A stretch of DNA of 64,000 nucleotides from NCBI GenBank assembly GCA_025360015.1, contig JANYCZ010000042.1, positions 62,001-126,000 of the forward strand. The letters run 5' to 3'. Within the stretch, counting starts at the first letter, position 1, and each line of letters starts with the position of its first letter. Origin of the DNA: Verrucomicrobiota bacterium (GTDB lineage: Bacteria > Verrucomicrobiota > Verrucomicrobiia > Verrucomicrobiales > Verrucomicrobiaceae). Below the pieces are notes generated by a model. It was given only the letters and a program-made list of their open reading frames with translations, ran no database searches and was not told where the DNA came from. Below, piece after piece: positions 33,818 to 44,265 of this stretch. Position numbers and translations under genes: made by a program.

Positions 33818-36250
33818 TTATTTGCTCAAAAACAGCGGAGACTGCACTACCGCATGCACCAACGTACGCAGACCCGAACCATCGGCCTCGGCCTGTTTGC
33901 TGATGGCATCAATCGCATCGCGATCCGCAAACTGCACACCCGCACCCGTGCCATAGATGACCAGATTGCCAGCGAGCGCGCGCATGACTTGGTCCTGCTG
34001 AGTGAGCAGCAGCGTTTTGAATTCACGGATGCCCTGGAACTTGCGGCCATCAGCCAGTTCGCCGCTGGCATCCACCGGCAGGCCTTCCTTGTACTGCCAG
34101 ACGTTCTGCCCATGGAGCTTACGCTTGGTGTTCGCGCCTTTCTCGTTTGAGCGATAGCTTTCACGAAAACCGCCAATGACATCAAAGCTCTCCAGCGCAA
34201 AACCTGGCGGATCAATCTGACGATGGCAGGTGGCGCAGGTCTCACTGTCGCGGTGCTTTGCAAGTTGCTCGCGGATGGTGGTGGTGCCACGCGTGTCGGG
34301 CTCGATGGCTTCCACGCTGGCAGGCGGTGGTGCGGGCGGCTGGCCCAGCACATGCTTCATCACCCAGGCACCACGAATCACAGGCGAGGTCACCGTACCA
34401 TTCGCCGTGACCTTGAGTACACTGGCCTGCGTGAGCACCCCGCCACGCGGGCTGTCCTTTGGCAATGACACCCGGCGGAACTCCTCACCCACAATGCCCG
34501 GCAATTCGTAGTGCTCAGCCAGGCGGTTGTTCACCATGGCAAAGTCACTGTGGATGAGATTGGCCACCGGCAAATTTTTGCTCAGCAGTTCGGTGAAAAA
34601 GGCTTCCGTTTCCGTAACCATGCCCAGCTTTAAAAGCATGTCGTATTCAGGGTAAAGCTTTGAGTCTGGCGTGGTCGCGTCGATGTTCCTTAGCTCCAGC
34701 CACTGGCCCACGAAGTTAGTCACGAAGGCCGCTGCCTTCGGCCCCTTGAGCAGGCGCTCGGTCTGCGCTTTCAGCACCGCCGGTTTGCTCAGTTGCCCCG
34801 CGCCGGCCGCCTTCATCAGCTCTTCATCCGGCATCGAACTCGTGAGAAAATACGCCAGCCGCGAAGCCAGGGCGAGATCGCTGAGCTTTCCAGGATGCTC
34901 CTCCAGCAGCAGAAAAGCCGGTGAAGTCAGCACGGCACGCAATCCCACCCGCATCGCCTCTTCAAAGCTGCGCCCCTCATCAAGCGCCTGCGTCGCAAGG
35001 GCAATGTAAGGAGCCGCTTCGTCCTGCTCCAACGGCCGCCGAAACGCACGCGTGGCGAAGCCATTCAGACCGCCCGCAATCGACTCCTTCACATCCGCAG
35101 GCGCGAGTTCATAGCCGATTTGCTTGCGCTTCTTGTCGTCCACCTCTTTCAGCGGCACATCACCCAGCGCCTTTTTCAAACTCGCAGGCGGCCATTCAGC
35201 AGCCAGCGGTCCCTCCACCTCGATCCACTGCATGGCGAGACCCGTGCCCTTAAACTCAGCGGCGCCGACGTTGTAAATGTTCTCCCCTTTTTTGTCACGT
35301 CCCACACGTTCGCAGTTGATCACGAGGTGCTCGCTGCCATCCAATCGCGTGAAAAACTCATACTCACGCGGTTTGTCCGCTGGCAGCTCGCAGTAGCTCA
35401 GCAGCCGCTTCTGCTTGTAGTTGCTGCTGTAAACCATGAGCGTCAGCGGCTCGCCTTCGCTTTGGAAAGCATTGCCGGAGAGCTTGATGCGGTAGTTGCC
35501 CGGCCCCGGCAGGCGGCACTGCTTCAGCCCCACCAGGTAGTCGCCCGTGGTGAACATGATGACCTCCTTGTCGTTCTCGCGAAACATCACGCGATGCCCG
35601 CTCTTCGGATTCGTCTTGTCGGACAAGGTGCCCGGTGGTGTGTCGAGATTTTTGCGAATCCCCTGTTCGTTTTTGTAGCTGTAGCGCTGGTTGATCCCCA
35701 CCGGCCGCTTGCTCAGCACAATCGCCGCGTCCAGCGCGGCGTCCGCAGCCTCCAGATACTTCTCGATTTGAAGCTGTGAAAAGCGCAGCCCCTCCGCCAC
35801 GGTGTCAAACCCATGCAGCGGCGTGTCTTCCGGCAGGATGTGCTTCAGCGGCAGCGAGATGCCCAGCAGATCATGCACCGTGTTTTCATACTCCGTGCGG
35901 TTCAGCCGGCGCAGCACCGTACGTCCGTTCATCGCCTGCTGCGCCACTTCATAGGCACGCAGCGGTGCCTTGAGCGCCGCCTGGAAAGTCTTCAATGCCG
36001 AAGCCTCGGGCTGGGGCTTCTTCGCAGGTGGCATCTCTCCTTTGGCCACCCGATCATAGACCTTCACCCAGCGGTCAAAGTTCTGCCGGTCCTCCGGCTT
36101 GAAAGCCAGCGCAGTGAGATCCAGCCCGCCTTTTTTCACGTCGCCATCATGGCACTCCATGCAGTGCTGTTCCAAAAAAGGAGTCACCGGCGGCAGCGGC
36201 GCGGCACAGACCGTACCGGCGAGAACGAAAAAGGCAAAGGAGCGTGTCAT
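33818..36250 (-). CDS. DUF1592/planctomycete-type cytochrome c domain protein, secreted
   Basis: The product has 810 residues from ATG 36250 (MTRSFAFFVLAGTVCAAPLPP, a signal peptide); the in-frame ATG at 36289 lacks that character. CMECHDGD (Cys30, Cys33, His34) is a haem-c attachment motif of the planctomycete cytochrome domain, followed by the expected W-V-K-V-Y-D ... GEMPP. Then come DUF1587 (NRTEYENTVHDLLG), DUF1595-like, DUF1592 (RLAYFLTSSMPDEELM), DUF1588 (GGVLTQASVLKVTANGT and CATCHRQIDPPGFALE) and DUF1585 at the end. It is the usual partner of the DUF1552 protein encoded next on this strand. A periplasmic or envelope redox role is presumed. The 568-bp gap to its partner's stop-side neighbour holds the vapBC locus. 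Confidence 0.92.
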   Translation of the reverse strand: MTRSFAFFVLAGTVCAAPLPPVTPFLEQHCMECHDGDVKKGGLDLTALAFKPEDRQNFDRWVKVYDRVAKGEMPPAKKPQPEASALKTFQAALKAPLRAYEVAQQAMNGRTVLRRLNRTEYENTVHDLLGISLPLKHILPEDTPLHGFDTVAEGLRFSQLQIEKYLEAADAALDAAIVLSKRPVGINQRYSYKNEQGIRKNLDTPPGTLSDKTNPKSGHRVMFRENDKEVIMFTTGDYLVGLKQCRLPGPGNYRIKLSGNAFQSEGEPLTLMVYSSNYKQKRLLSYCELPADKPREYEFFTRLDGSEHLVINCERVGRDKKGENIYNVGAAEFKGTGLAMQWIEVEGPLAAEWPPASLKKALGDVPLKEVDDKKRKQIGYELAPADVKESIAGGLNGFATRAFRRPLEQDEAAPYIALATQALDEGRSFEEAMRVGLRAVLTSPAFLLLEEHPGKLSDLALASRLAYFLTSSMPDEELMKAAGAGQLSKPAVLKAQTERLLKGPKAAAFVTNFVGQWLELRNIDATTPDSKLYPEYDMLLKLGMVTETEAFFTELLSKNLPVANLIHSDFAMVNNRLAEHYELPGIVGEEFRRVSLPKDSPRGGVLTQASVLKVTANGTVTSPVIRGAWVMKHVLGQPPAPPPASVEAIEPDTRGTTTIREQLAKHRDSETCATCHRQIDPPGFALESFDVIGGFRESYRSNEKGANTKRKLHGQNVWQYKEGLPVDASGELADGRKFQGIREFKTLLLTQQDQVMRALAGNLVIYGTGAGVQFADRDAIDAISKQAEADGSGLRTLVHAVVQSPLFLSK

Positions 36251-36331
36251 GGTTGGGACGACAGAAAGCACCCGATAATGCGGCTGCATCTACGGATACG
36301 CAAGCATTCCACGCCACCTTGCGGCAGCCGC

Positions 36332-37201
36332 TCACTGCGCCTTCTTCTGCTTCTCCCACTCCGCCAGGAAAGCAGCCTCACGGTCCGCCACGTAATGCTG
36401 ATAACCTTCAGGATCGACGAAAGGATTCACCTCGCTAGTGCCCAGCCGCGCATGCTTCGCCTCCATGCCATAGTAAACACCATGCGCTCCGAGAAACAGA
36501 TCCACTGGCAGCGCCTTCAGCACACGGAAAGTCTTCTCGTAGTCCGTCGCGATGGACGGGTAGTTCTTGTTGCCCACCAGCACGTAGCCAGGATTCACAT
36601 TCGGACTGCCAATGATCACCGCATTCAGCGGCTTGCCGTTGTCTTCCACCTGCATCGTCCACGTCGTGCAGCCCGGCGTATGTCCGGGCGTCAGATGTGC
36701 CACCAGCACGGCCCCACCGAGTTTGACCTCCTCGCCATCCTTCAGGCGTCGATCCACCTTGGCAGCCGGAAACTGCGTGTAGTCTCCCTTGCCGACTCGC
36801 GGCTTTTTCGCGCCACCGCTTTCCACCGCGTCAGCATCCTGCTCCATCACATAATACTTTGCCCCTGTAAGCTTCACGATCTCTGCACTGCCCGCACAGT
36901 GGTCCGAGTGCGCGTGGCTGATGAGCAGGATGCGGATGTCCGTAAATTTGAATCCCAGTTTCCCCACGCTGGCGCGGATCAGCGGCACCGATTCCTCCAG
37001 GCTGCTGTTGATGAGCACATGCCCCTCCGGCGTCGTAATCAAGTAGGAGGCCAGATCACACGATCCCACATAATACAAATTCCCCGCGATCCGATGCGGC
37101 GGAAAGGGCTCCGTCCACTTCGAGGTGTCCTGGGCCACCGTCAGGCTGCAAAACCCGAGCAACAAAAATAACAAAGCGTGCAGCTTGCGGTGGTCAGTCA
37201 T
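36332..37201 (-). CDS. subclass B3-like metallo-beta-lactamase
   Basis: The product has 289 residues with a signal peptide (LLFLLLGFCSLTVAQ). The full set of B3 zinc ligands can be placed: HAHSDH (His96, His98, Asp100, His101), TPGHTPGC (His174) and LGAHGVYYG (His240). The B3-type N-terminal W-x-x-PFPPHRIAGNLYYVG and SYLITTPEG and the C-terminal NPFVDPEGY fit as well. Such enzymes hydrolyse beta-lactams including carbapenems in the periplasm; environmental B3 homologues are common and activity varies. It overlaps the start-side neighbour by 8 bases (its ATG lies within the end of the PF10023 gene), which implies translational coupling. Confidence 0.85.
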   Translation of the reverse strand: MTDHRKLHALLFLLLGFCSLTVAQDTSKWTEPFPPHRIAGNLYYVGSCDLASYLITTPEGHVLINSSLEESVPLIRASVGKLGFKFTDIRILLISHAHSDHCAGSAEIVKLTGAKYYVMEQDADAVESGGAKKPRVGKGDYTQFPAAKVDRRLKDGEEVKLGGAVLVAHLTPGHTPGCTTWTMQVEDNGKPLNAVIIGSPNVNPGYVLVGNKNYPSIATDYEKTFRVLKALPVDLFLGAHGVYYGMEAKHARLGTSEVNPFVDPEGYQHYVADREAAFLAEWEKQKKAQ

Positions 37202-38237
37202 GGTTGGGTGGGGTGCCGAGAATTTTCATCCGCTGCTCATTGGTCAGCTTTCGCATCGAAGCAACTTCGTGATGAAACGCTTCCAGATCGCCCCCTTTTT
37301 CTTTCAGCAGCCGTTCAAATCCGGGCACCATCGTGTAATACGTGGCCACCGTGTTAAGCCGCGCGTTGTTCCAAGATTGCGGCAGATGATGAATGTGCGT
37401 CGGCGCACGCGGGCTGATGACCCGCGCCTGCTTCAGCATGCCGTCAAACACCCGCTGCTTGTCGAGCCGCTCCGTCTCCACGCTGGGATGGGTCCCCGCA
37501 TAGACACCTCGCAGCTTCTCACGCGTGTCCAGCATCAGCTGGATGACTTGGCGGTTCTTCTTCAAATGCGCTTCATACTCGCTCAGGACGCTCAGATTAC
37601 CCCTTGCGCGCAGCCAGCGTCGCACCCCGTCCTGGGCGTTCGCGGTGGCAAAGGCCTCGTTGAAATCCGTGTCGCCGGGAATGAACACCTTGGCATGCGT
37701 CAGTTCATGAAAGATGAGTTCGGCCAGTTCGGGATCCGCGCGGTGCAGGAAGGTGTTCAGCACCGGGTCCGCCAGATAGCCCAGGGTCGAGTAGGCCTCC
37801 ACCCCGCCTATAAACACATCGAATCCTTTCTTCTTGAGTCGTGCCGCTTCCACTGTCGCATCCTTCTCATTAAAGAAGCCGCGATACTTCAGACTGCCGA
37901 CCAGCGGGTACCACCACTTCTTGCTTTCCGTGGAAAATTCAGGCGCTGCATACACCACCCACACCACATAGGGCCGCTTGAGGTCGCAGTACTTGCCAAA
38001 ACTCTTCGTCGGCAGGTGCAGATCGCTGGCGGCAAAGGCGCGCAGCTCTTCAATCAAGCGCAGCCGCTGTTTCACCTTTTCCGCCACGCTGGGATCTCCT
38101 AGTGCCGCGGCATTGGGCCGGGATTTGCGCCAGATTTCCGACTGCCCGCTGACGGCCTGCGTGTAAAACTGCACCGTACTGCAGGCGCACAAAGAGAGCA
38201 GCGGCAGCAGTGCGAACCAGTTGCGTGTTTTCATCAT
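37194..38237 (-). CDS. PF10023-type putative aminopeptidase lipoprotein
   Basis: The product has 347 residues. The N terminus LLPLLSLCACS is a lipoprotein signal with a lipobox Cys at about position 17-19. The zinc-peptidase motif HELTH (177-181) with a downstream Glu in FNEAFAT (194) matches the predicted aminopeptidase family PF10023, as do YYTQ-like FYTQAVSGQ near the N terminus and AYSTLGYLADPVL just before the motif. It is probably anchored in the outer membrane facing the periplasm. The last 8 bases overlap the metallo-beta-lactamase start, so the two form an operon. The substrate is not known. Confidence 0.85.
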   Translation of the reverse strand: MMKTRNWFALLPLLSLCACSTVQFYTQAVSGQSEIWRKSRPNAAALGDPSVAEKVKQRLRLIEELRAFAASDLHLPTKSFGKYCDLKRPYVVWVVYAAPEFSTESKKWWYPLVGSLKYRGFFNEKDATVEAARLKKKGFDVFIGGVEAYSTLGYLADPVLNTFLHRADPELAELIFHELTHAKVFIPGDTDFNEAFATANAQDGVRRWLRARGNLSVLSEYEAHLKKNRQVIQLMLDTREKLRGVYAGTHPSVETERLDKQRVFDGMLKQARVISPRAPTHIHHLPQSWNNARLNTVATYYTMVPGFERLLKEKGGDLEAFHHEVASMRKLTNEQRMKILGTPPNHD

Positions 38238-38278
38238 CCTGCCAGTTTAGGCAGGTCACCACCAACCGACAAACAGCA

Positions 38279-39685
38279 ATGTCCTTCATCCACGACGATT
38301 TTCTGCTCTCCACCAAGGCCGCCAGCCGCCTCTACCACACCTTTGCCAAGGACGAGCCGATCCTAGACTACCACAATCACCTGCCGCCCAAGGACATCGC
38401 GCAGGACCGCCAGTTCAAAAACATCTTCGAGATCTGGCTCGAAGGCGACCACTACAAATGGCGCGCCATGCGCTGCAACGGCGTGCCCGAAGAGTTCATC
38501 ACCGGCAAGGCCAGCCCCCGCGACAAATTCCTCGCCTGGGCCAAGACCGTGCCCCACACCCTGCGCAATCCACTCTACCACTGGACCCACCTGGAACTGA
38601 AGCGCTACTTCGGCATCGACACCCTGCTGGATGAAAAGACCGCCCCCGCCATCTGGGAGCAGACCGAGGCCGCTCTCGCCCAACCCGAGATGAGCGCCCG
38701 TGGCATCCTGCGCACTCAGAAGGTGAAAGCCCTCTGCACCACCGACGATCCCATCGACGACCTCGCCCATCATCAAAAATGCGCTGCCGACGGCTTTGAA
38801 GTCGGCGTCTATCCCACCTTCCGCCCGGACAAGGCCCTCACCGTCCACCTCCCCGAAGCCTGGAACGCCTGGTGCGACAAACTCAGCGCCGCCAGTGGCA
38901 TCGAAGTCAAAAGCTACGGCTCCCTTCTCGATGCCCTCAAACAGCGCCACGACTTCTTCCACAGCATCGGCGGTCGCTTGAGCGACCACGGCCTCAACTA
39001 CTGCCACGCCAGCTTTGTGAGCGATGCCGAAGCCGAGCGCATCTTCCAAAAAGCCCGCAGTGGCACCGCCGCCAGCGCGCAAGAGCAGGACCAGTTCGCC
39101 AGCAACATCATGGTGCACGTCGGCCGCCTCAATGCCGCACGCGGCTGGACCATGCAGCTCCACCTCGGCCCCGTGCGCAACAACAACAGCCGCCTTGCCC
39201 GTGAGATCGGCGCAGACGTCGGCTGCGACAGCATCGGCGACTGGCCGCAGGCAGAGACACTCTCCCGCTTCCTCGACCGCCTCGACACCGAGAACGCCTT
39301 GCCCAAGACCGTCCTCTACAACGTCAACCCCAACGCCAACTACGTCTTCGGCACCATGGCCGGTAATTTCGCCGACGGCACCACCCCCGGTAAAGTACAG
39401 TTCGGCTCCGCCTGGTGGTTCGTCGACCAAAAGGAAGGCATGGAGTGGCAGATCAATGCCCTCAGCAATCTCGGCCTCCTCAGCCGCTTCATCGGCATGC
39501 TCACCGACAGCCGCAGCTTCATGAGCTTCCCCCGCCACGAATACTTCCGCCGCACCCTCTGCAACCTTCTGGGCGCAGACATCGAAGCCGGACTCCTCCC
39601 CAATGACGACACACTCGTCGGCAGCATGGTCAAAAACATCTGCTACCCCAACGCCAAAGCCTATCTCGGATTGAAGCTTTCGTAA
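38279..39685 (+). CDS. uxaC: uronate isomerase
   Basis: The product has 468 residues, standard for UxaC; the start is ATG 38279 (MSFIHDDFLL). It isomerises D-glucuronate to D-fructuronate and galacturonate to tagaturonate in hexuronate catabolism. Visible are DYHNHLPP (metal His pair), FEIWLEGDHYKWRAMR, LCTTDDPID, MQLHLGPVRNNN, a late GSAWWFVDQKEGM and MLTDSRSFMSFPRHEYFRR, all characteristic. No other hexuronate catabolic genes are in view; the UDP-glucuronate genes 4 kb away belong to biosynthesis. It is divergent from the PF10023 gene with a 41-base gap between starts. Confidence 0.96.
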   Translation: MSFIHDDFLLSTKAASRLYHTFAKDEPILDYHNHLPPKDIAQDRQFKNIFEIWLEGDHYKWRAMRCNGVPEEFITGKASPRDKFLAWAKTVPHTLRNPLYHWTHLELKRYFGIDTLLDEKTAPAIWEQTEAALAQPEMSARGILRTQKVKALCTTDDPIDDLAHHQKCAADGFEVGVYPTFRPDKALTVHLPEAWNAWCDKLSAASGIEVKSYGSLLDALKQRHDFFHSIGGRLSDHGLNYCHASFVSDAEAERIFQKARSGTAASAQEQDQFASNIMVHVGRLNAARGWTMQLHLGPVRNNNSRLAREIGADVGCDSIGDWPQAETLSRFLDRLDTENALPKTVLYNVNPNANYVFGTMAGNFADGTTPGKVQFGSAWWFVDQKEGMEWQINALSNLGLLSRFIGMLTDSRSFMSFPRHEYFRRTLCNLLGADIEAGLLPNDDTLVGSMVKNICYPNAKAYLGLKLS

Positions 39686-39688
39686 CGC

Positions 39689-39895
39689 CTACTCCTTCCA
39701 CCGCATCAGCACCAGTGTCAGCACCACCCCGCTGGTCCACAGCAGCCAGCTCTCCGTGATAAGATAAGAGCAGGCAAGGATGGCGGCCCCCAGCCCCATT
39801 TTGACCACCGACCCCACCGATTTCCCATAGAGCAAAGCTCCCATGCCGATGGCTCCGAAAATCAGTGAGCCGAAGAAGTCAGAGGCGGAAGGCAT
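39689..39895 (-). CDS. small membrane protein, unknown function
   Basis: The product has 68 residues with two or three hydrophobic segments: LIFGAIGMGALLYG, MGLGAAILACSYLI and LLWTSGVVLTLVLM, ending in RWKE. It resembles short inner-membrane proteins often encoded singly in Gram-negative bacteria, but no family is recognised. It converges on uxaC with only 3 bases between the stops. It has no operon partner: the sugar-transferase gene ends 58 bases upstream on the same strand, so read-through from that operon is possible. Confidence 0.65.
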   Translation of the reverse strand: MPSASDFFGSLIFGAIGMGALLYGKSVGSVVKMGLGAAILACSYLITESWLLWTSGVVLTLVLMRWKE

Positions 39896-39953
39896 GTGAA
39901 GAAATCGAACGCGGATTCATTCACCGCCTTCCGCCACTTTCCAACTCCAATTC

Positions 39954-41387
39954 TTAGCAAGACTTGGCGTGGAAAGAAAACACATGCAGGAAGGTCCGCG
40001 CGATGATCTCCAGATCCAGGTAAAACGACCAGTTCTGGCAGTACTCGATGTCGGAAGTCACGCGATGCTTGATCTCGCTCGCATCATCCACCGGTCCACG
40101 ATGACCGCGGACCTGGGCAAGGCCGGTCACACCTGGCTTCACGGTGTGGCGCAGCGCATACTGGCTGCATTCCATGGCAAACAACACATCATGTTCCGCC
40201 ATGTGCGGCCGTGGCCCGACCACGGACATATCACCAAACAGCACATTCAGGAACTGCGGCATCTCATCAATGCTGAGCTTCCGCATCAGCCCGCCGCCCG
40301 TGAAGATACGCGAGTCATTGGCACGCGCCTGCACGCTCTCCTTGCCGTGATTCACCGTCATGGTGCGGAATTTGTAAATCTTGAACATCTGGCCGTCGGC
40401 CCCGGAGCGCGATTGCTTGAAGAAGAGCGGGCCGCGTGAGAAGAAGCGATGCACAAACCACACACCGGCGCACAGGAACGGCAGCACCAGCACCACCACC
40501 GGCAGGCTGATGGAAATATCCAGCAGACGCTTCAGGAAGCGGTGCGAAGGGCTGACCAGCGGATGCTTGTGCAGACTGACGAGCTTCATCTGCGAGTACT
40601 CCGTGAGCTGCACCGAGCCCATGTCTCCCACGATCGGCTGCAGATCCACCGCCAGATGCGTGCCATACGATTCCGCAAGAACCCGGATTCTTTCCGTGCG
40701 TGCAGCATCTGTGGGCAGGCGCCAGATCAGCAGATTCGGCCGGCCACGCTTGAGCGACTCTTCAAGCTGATGCTCCAGGAAAGTCTCCTGGCTGGCGTCC
40801 GTCTCAATGGCGAGCACCTCGTAAAGGTTGATGCCGAGCATCGTCTTGTTGGAAAACCACTCCCGGGTGGAGGCCTCACCCGCCTCATCACACACCGCCA
40901 GAATGCGCAGACGCGGCTGAATCCGTGCGCCGAGCACCTGCAGCACCTTCATAAACAGGATTTTCCCGATCATCAGACACGGCCCGAGCGTGATCACAAA
41001 CATCACCAACTGCTTGCGTGACACATCGTAGTTCCGCCACAGCCCCAGATAGACGAACACCGTCAGCGCCAGAAACAGCACCTGCGCCGCGCAGATGCGC
41101 AGCTTGCGCCCGTTCAGCAGTTGAAACATGTAGTGCCCTTCACGCGACCAGATGAGCGTGTGCAGCAGCAGCCCGATGATGCCCAGCGCCAGCAGCACCC
41201 CGTCCTTCGCGGGCGGAGCCCAGACCAGGTTGTGCGCATCGGGCGGCATCAATTGGGAAAGGATGAAAGCTGCGAAGTAGGCACTGGCGACGGATAGGGC
41301 ATCCACCAGCACGAAAAACGGTGTCCATCCACGAACTCTTTGGCTAAGGGCGTCTTGCATGACCGAACCTTCCTTTGCAACAACCAT
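39954..41387 (-). CDS. polyprenyl-phosphate sugar-1-phosphate transferase (EPS initiation)
   Basis: The product has 477 residues. Four or five N-terminal membrane segments and a central Rossmann-like cytoplasmic part precede the C-terminal bacterial sugar-transferase domain (about residues 290-477): FLKRLLDISISL, GPLFFKQSRSGADG, KIYKFRTM, KLSIDEMPQFLNVLFGDMSVVGPRP and KPGVTGLAQVRG. This is the WbaP/WcaJ type that loads hexose-1-phosphate onto undecaprenyl phosphate, the first step of exopolysaccharide synthesis. The start 41387 is used; ATG 41360 is an alternative. It follows the O-antigen-ligase-like gene on the minus strand by 91 bases, so co-transcription is likely. Confidence 0.92.
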   Translation of the reverse strand: MVVAKEGSVMQDALSQRVRGWTPFFVLVDALSVASAYFAAFILSQLMPPDAHNLVWAPPAKDGVLLALGIIGLLLHTLIWSREGHYMFQLLNGRKLRICAAQVLFLALTVFVYLGLWRNYDVSRKQLVMFVITLGPCLMIGKILFMKVLQVLGARIQPRLRILAVCDEAGEASTREWFSNKTMLGINLYEVLAIETDASQETFLEHQLEESLKRGRPNLLIWRLPTDAARTERIRVLAESYGTHLAVDLQPIVGDMGSVQLTEYSQMKLVSLHKHPLVSPSHRFLKRLLDISISLPVVVLVLPFLCAGVWFVHRFFSRGPLFFKQSRSGADGQMFKIYKFRTMTVNHGKESVQARANDSRIFTGGGLMRKLSIDEMPQFLNVLFGDMSVVGPRPHMAEHDVLFAMECSQYALRHTVKPGVTGLAQVRGHRGPVDDASEIKHRVTSDIEYCQNWSFYLDLEIIARTFLHVFSFHAKSC

Positions 41388-41478
41388 AAATTCCAGAATA
41401 GCTGGCCTTACATTCCAATCAGCATTGCTTTAGTGCGCCCTCAGACAAATGGAAAGTGCTCCCTCCACTTCCGCCCAT

Positions 41479-42900
41479 TTAGGCTGGCTTCACATCCCGC
41501 TTCGAGGCACTCCGCGCAGATGAACTGCTCATCGCAAGCACCATTCCCAGCATGGCAGCGAAAAGATACCGGCTCGCATCGATCTGCAGCGGGAAATCCA
41601 CCGCTGCATGGAGCAGCACTGAAACAATCGCCACGGAGAAGCAGATCAGCCCCGTCCTGCGGTGGAAAGACATTCCTAGACGAGAATCATTGGCAAAAGC
41701 CTGTCGCACAGCTCCCACCATGCGCCGTCCCGGCAGCACCAACAGCAGCGTGAAGATGAGCGCCCCCGGCCAGCCCCACTCAGCGAAAAATTCAGCATAA
41801 TCATTGTGCGCATGCCGCCACCGCCCCTCATGCAGCACGGGGTCGAGTGCAGAATAATGCGGCGACACCCACTCAAACGTTCCTGGCCCCGTGCCAGTCC
41901 AGCCGTGTTCCCAGCCAATCTGCAGTGCCATCAGCGCCGCATGCCGCCTCGCAGGATCATCAAAATGACGCGTCGCAAAAATGTTCCACCGCCCCACACC
42001 AGCCCCCGCACCACTCAGCCAGGCACCCAGTACCAGCAGACCGATCCCAATAAATAAAAACAACACCAGCCGCTTTTTGCTAAACGGCAGCGTTGCCAGA
42101 CGCGGCTTCCACATCACCACGGCTGCGCCTGTTAATAAGAGCATCTCCAAAATCAACAGCAGATGCCCCATCTTCGACACATTTGCGAAGACAGCCACGA
42201 TCTGCAGCATCACCGCCACCACCAGGAAGGCCAGCGCCATCTGCTGCAGGAAAGTACGCCGTCCCTGGTGCAGCAGCAGCAGGCACAGCCACACGCCCAT
42301 CGGCCAGGCCAGATTTAAGAAAGCAGCCGTGTTGCCATGGTACCAAAACAATCCAAACACGGAGTCCGGCACATTTTTCACCTGCCAGAGCTCCTTGAGA
42401 TCCGCCGGAGTTTGCATCCACAGTCCCGCAATTGCGGTGACAAAACCTGCCACCGTCACCGCCAGCGCCAGCAGGCACCGGCTCGTGCGTTCAGACGCAA
42501 AATCCAGCGTCACCACCAGCAGTGCCAGCGCGGATGAAATGGAAATCATCGCCTGCGTCGAGATGCCTTGATCTATCGTCCCAAAGGCAAGCCAAGGGTT
42601 TTTATCCAGTTCGAGGATCGCTCCGCTGCCGCCTTCCACCATCGCACTCGGGAAGCAGGTCATCAGCCATCCGTACGCACAGATCAAAGCACTCATCCAC
42701 CACACCGCCACTTCATGCGGACGCATGGCTTTCCTTTCCACGATCCGCGCAGCCAGCCAGCAGACGAAAGCCCCACCTGCCAGCCATGGCAGTAGCGGGT
42801 GCGTGGACCATGGCAGCTTCGCATTGGCCCCCGGCAGCACGCAGATGCAAACCATCACACAAAGAAGGGCAATGCTGCGAAGAAGGTTGGTAAGCATCAT
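41479..42900 (-). CDS. O-antigen ligase/polymerase-like membrane protein (Wzy_C type)
   Basis: The product has 473 residues with about ten to twelve transmembrane segments. The signature region lies in a long loop near the C terminus: GWEHGWTGTGPGTFEWV ... RWRHAHNDYAEFFAEWGWPG, the Wzy_C/O-antigen ligase 'G-x-G-x-G-x-F' and 'H-x-x-Y' pattern. It joins or polymerises lipid-linked glycans on the periplasmic side. It sits at the divergent boundary of the polysaccharide locus, facing away from the UDP-sugar genes. A second protein of this class is encoded at 59148, so one may polymerise and the other ligate. Confidence 0.87.
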   Translation of the reverse strand: MMLTNLLRSIALLCVMVCICVLPGANAKLPWSTHPLLPWLAGGAFVCWLAARIVERKAMRPHEVAVWWMSALICAYGWLMTCFPSAMVEGGSGAILELDKNPWLAFGTIDQGISTQAMISISSALALLVVTLDFASERTSRCLLALAVTVAGFVTAIAGLWMQTPADLKELWQVKNVPDSVFGLFWYHGNTAAFLNLAWPMGVWLCLLLLHQGRRTFLQQMALAFLVVAVMLQIVAVFANVSKMGHLLLILEMLLLTGAAVVMWKPRLATLPFSKKRLVLFLFIGIGLLVLGAWLSGAGAGVGRWNIFATRHFDDPARRHAALMALQIGWEHGWTGTGPGTFEWVSPHYSALDPVLHEGRWRHAHNDYAEFFAEWGWPGALIFTLLLVLPGRRMVGAVRQAFANDSRLGMSFHRRTGLICFSVAIVSVLLHAAVDFPLQIDASRYLFAAMLGMVLAMSSSSARSASKRDVKPA

Positions 42901-43248
42901 GAGGCTACAGTGTGTCGCTGGGCAGGTCTGGCGGTCAAGGTTCGGAGAGCTTAACTAAACTAAGACAAACCTTACCGACATCTGAACCGTGAGTGAGTGG
43001 AGTTCTTCTAACAGTATCGGATGCTTATGGAAGTTCAGAAACACGCCACGGAGCGCTCTGACTCAACCAAGGGCGGCAGCTTGTCTAAATTGGCTCGGAG
43101 TTCGTTACAGCTCACCCGCCTTGATTATGAAGTTGTCTTTTGTCTCTGGTATCTCAAGCCCCGACCATCCACATTCCGCCATTCCTGCCGCCGAACGCCT
43201 TTCCTCTTCAATTTCCCTTCCTAAACACCTAAATACTCGAACTAATCC
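42901..43248. promoter_or_regulatory. 348-base divergent intergenic region of the polysaccharide locus
   Basis: This gap separates the minus-strand polymerase/transferase genes from the long plus-strand operon and should carry promoters for both. It is AT-richer than its surroundings (for example near 42950-42970 and 43220-43245). I find no convincing -35/-10 pair and no strong hairpin; short ORFs inside it are unsupported. Confidence 0.45.
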
Positions 43249-44244
<996 letters not shown>

Positions 44245-44265
44245 TTGCCCCCCTCTAAATCCCTT

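Noticed and set aside
35813-37171. Long open frame of 452 codons on the plus strand.
   Set aside because: It runs antisense through the DUF1592 and metallo-beta-lactamase genes and shows only GC-rich frame artefacts (His/Arg/Leu-rich, no motif).
38363-39538. 391-codon minus-strand frame opposite uxaC.
   Set aside because: It is antisense to a well-conserved uronate isomerase; composition is Gly/Val/Ala/Glu-rich as expected for a shadow frame.
43021-43224. 67-codon ORF in the divergent intergenic region.
   Set aside because: It lies within the expected promoter region of the operon, with no motif and no Shine-Dalgarno sequence.
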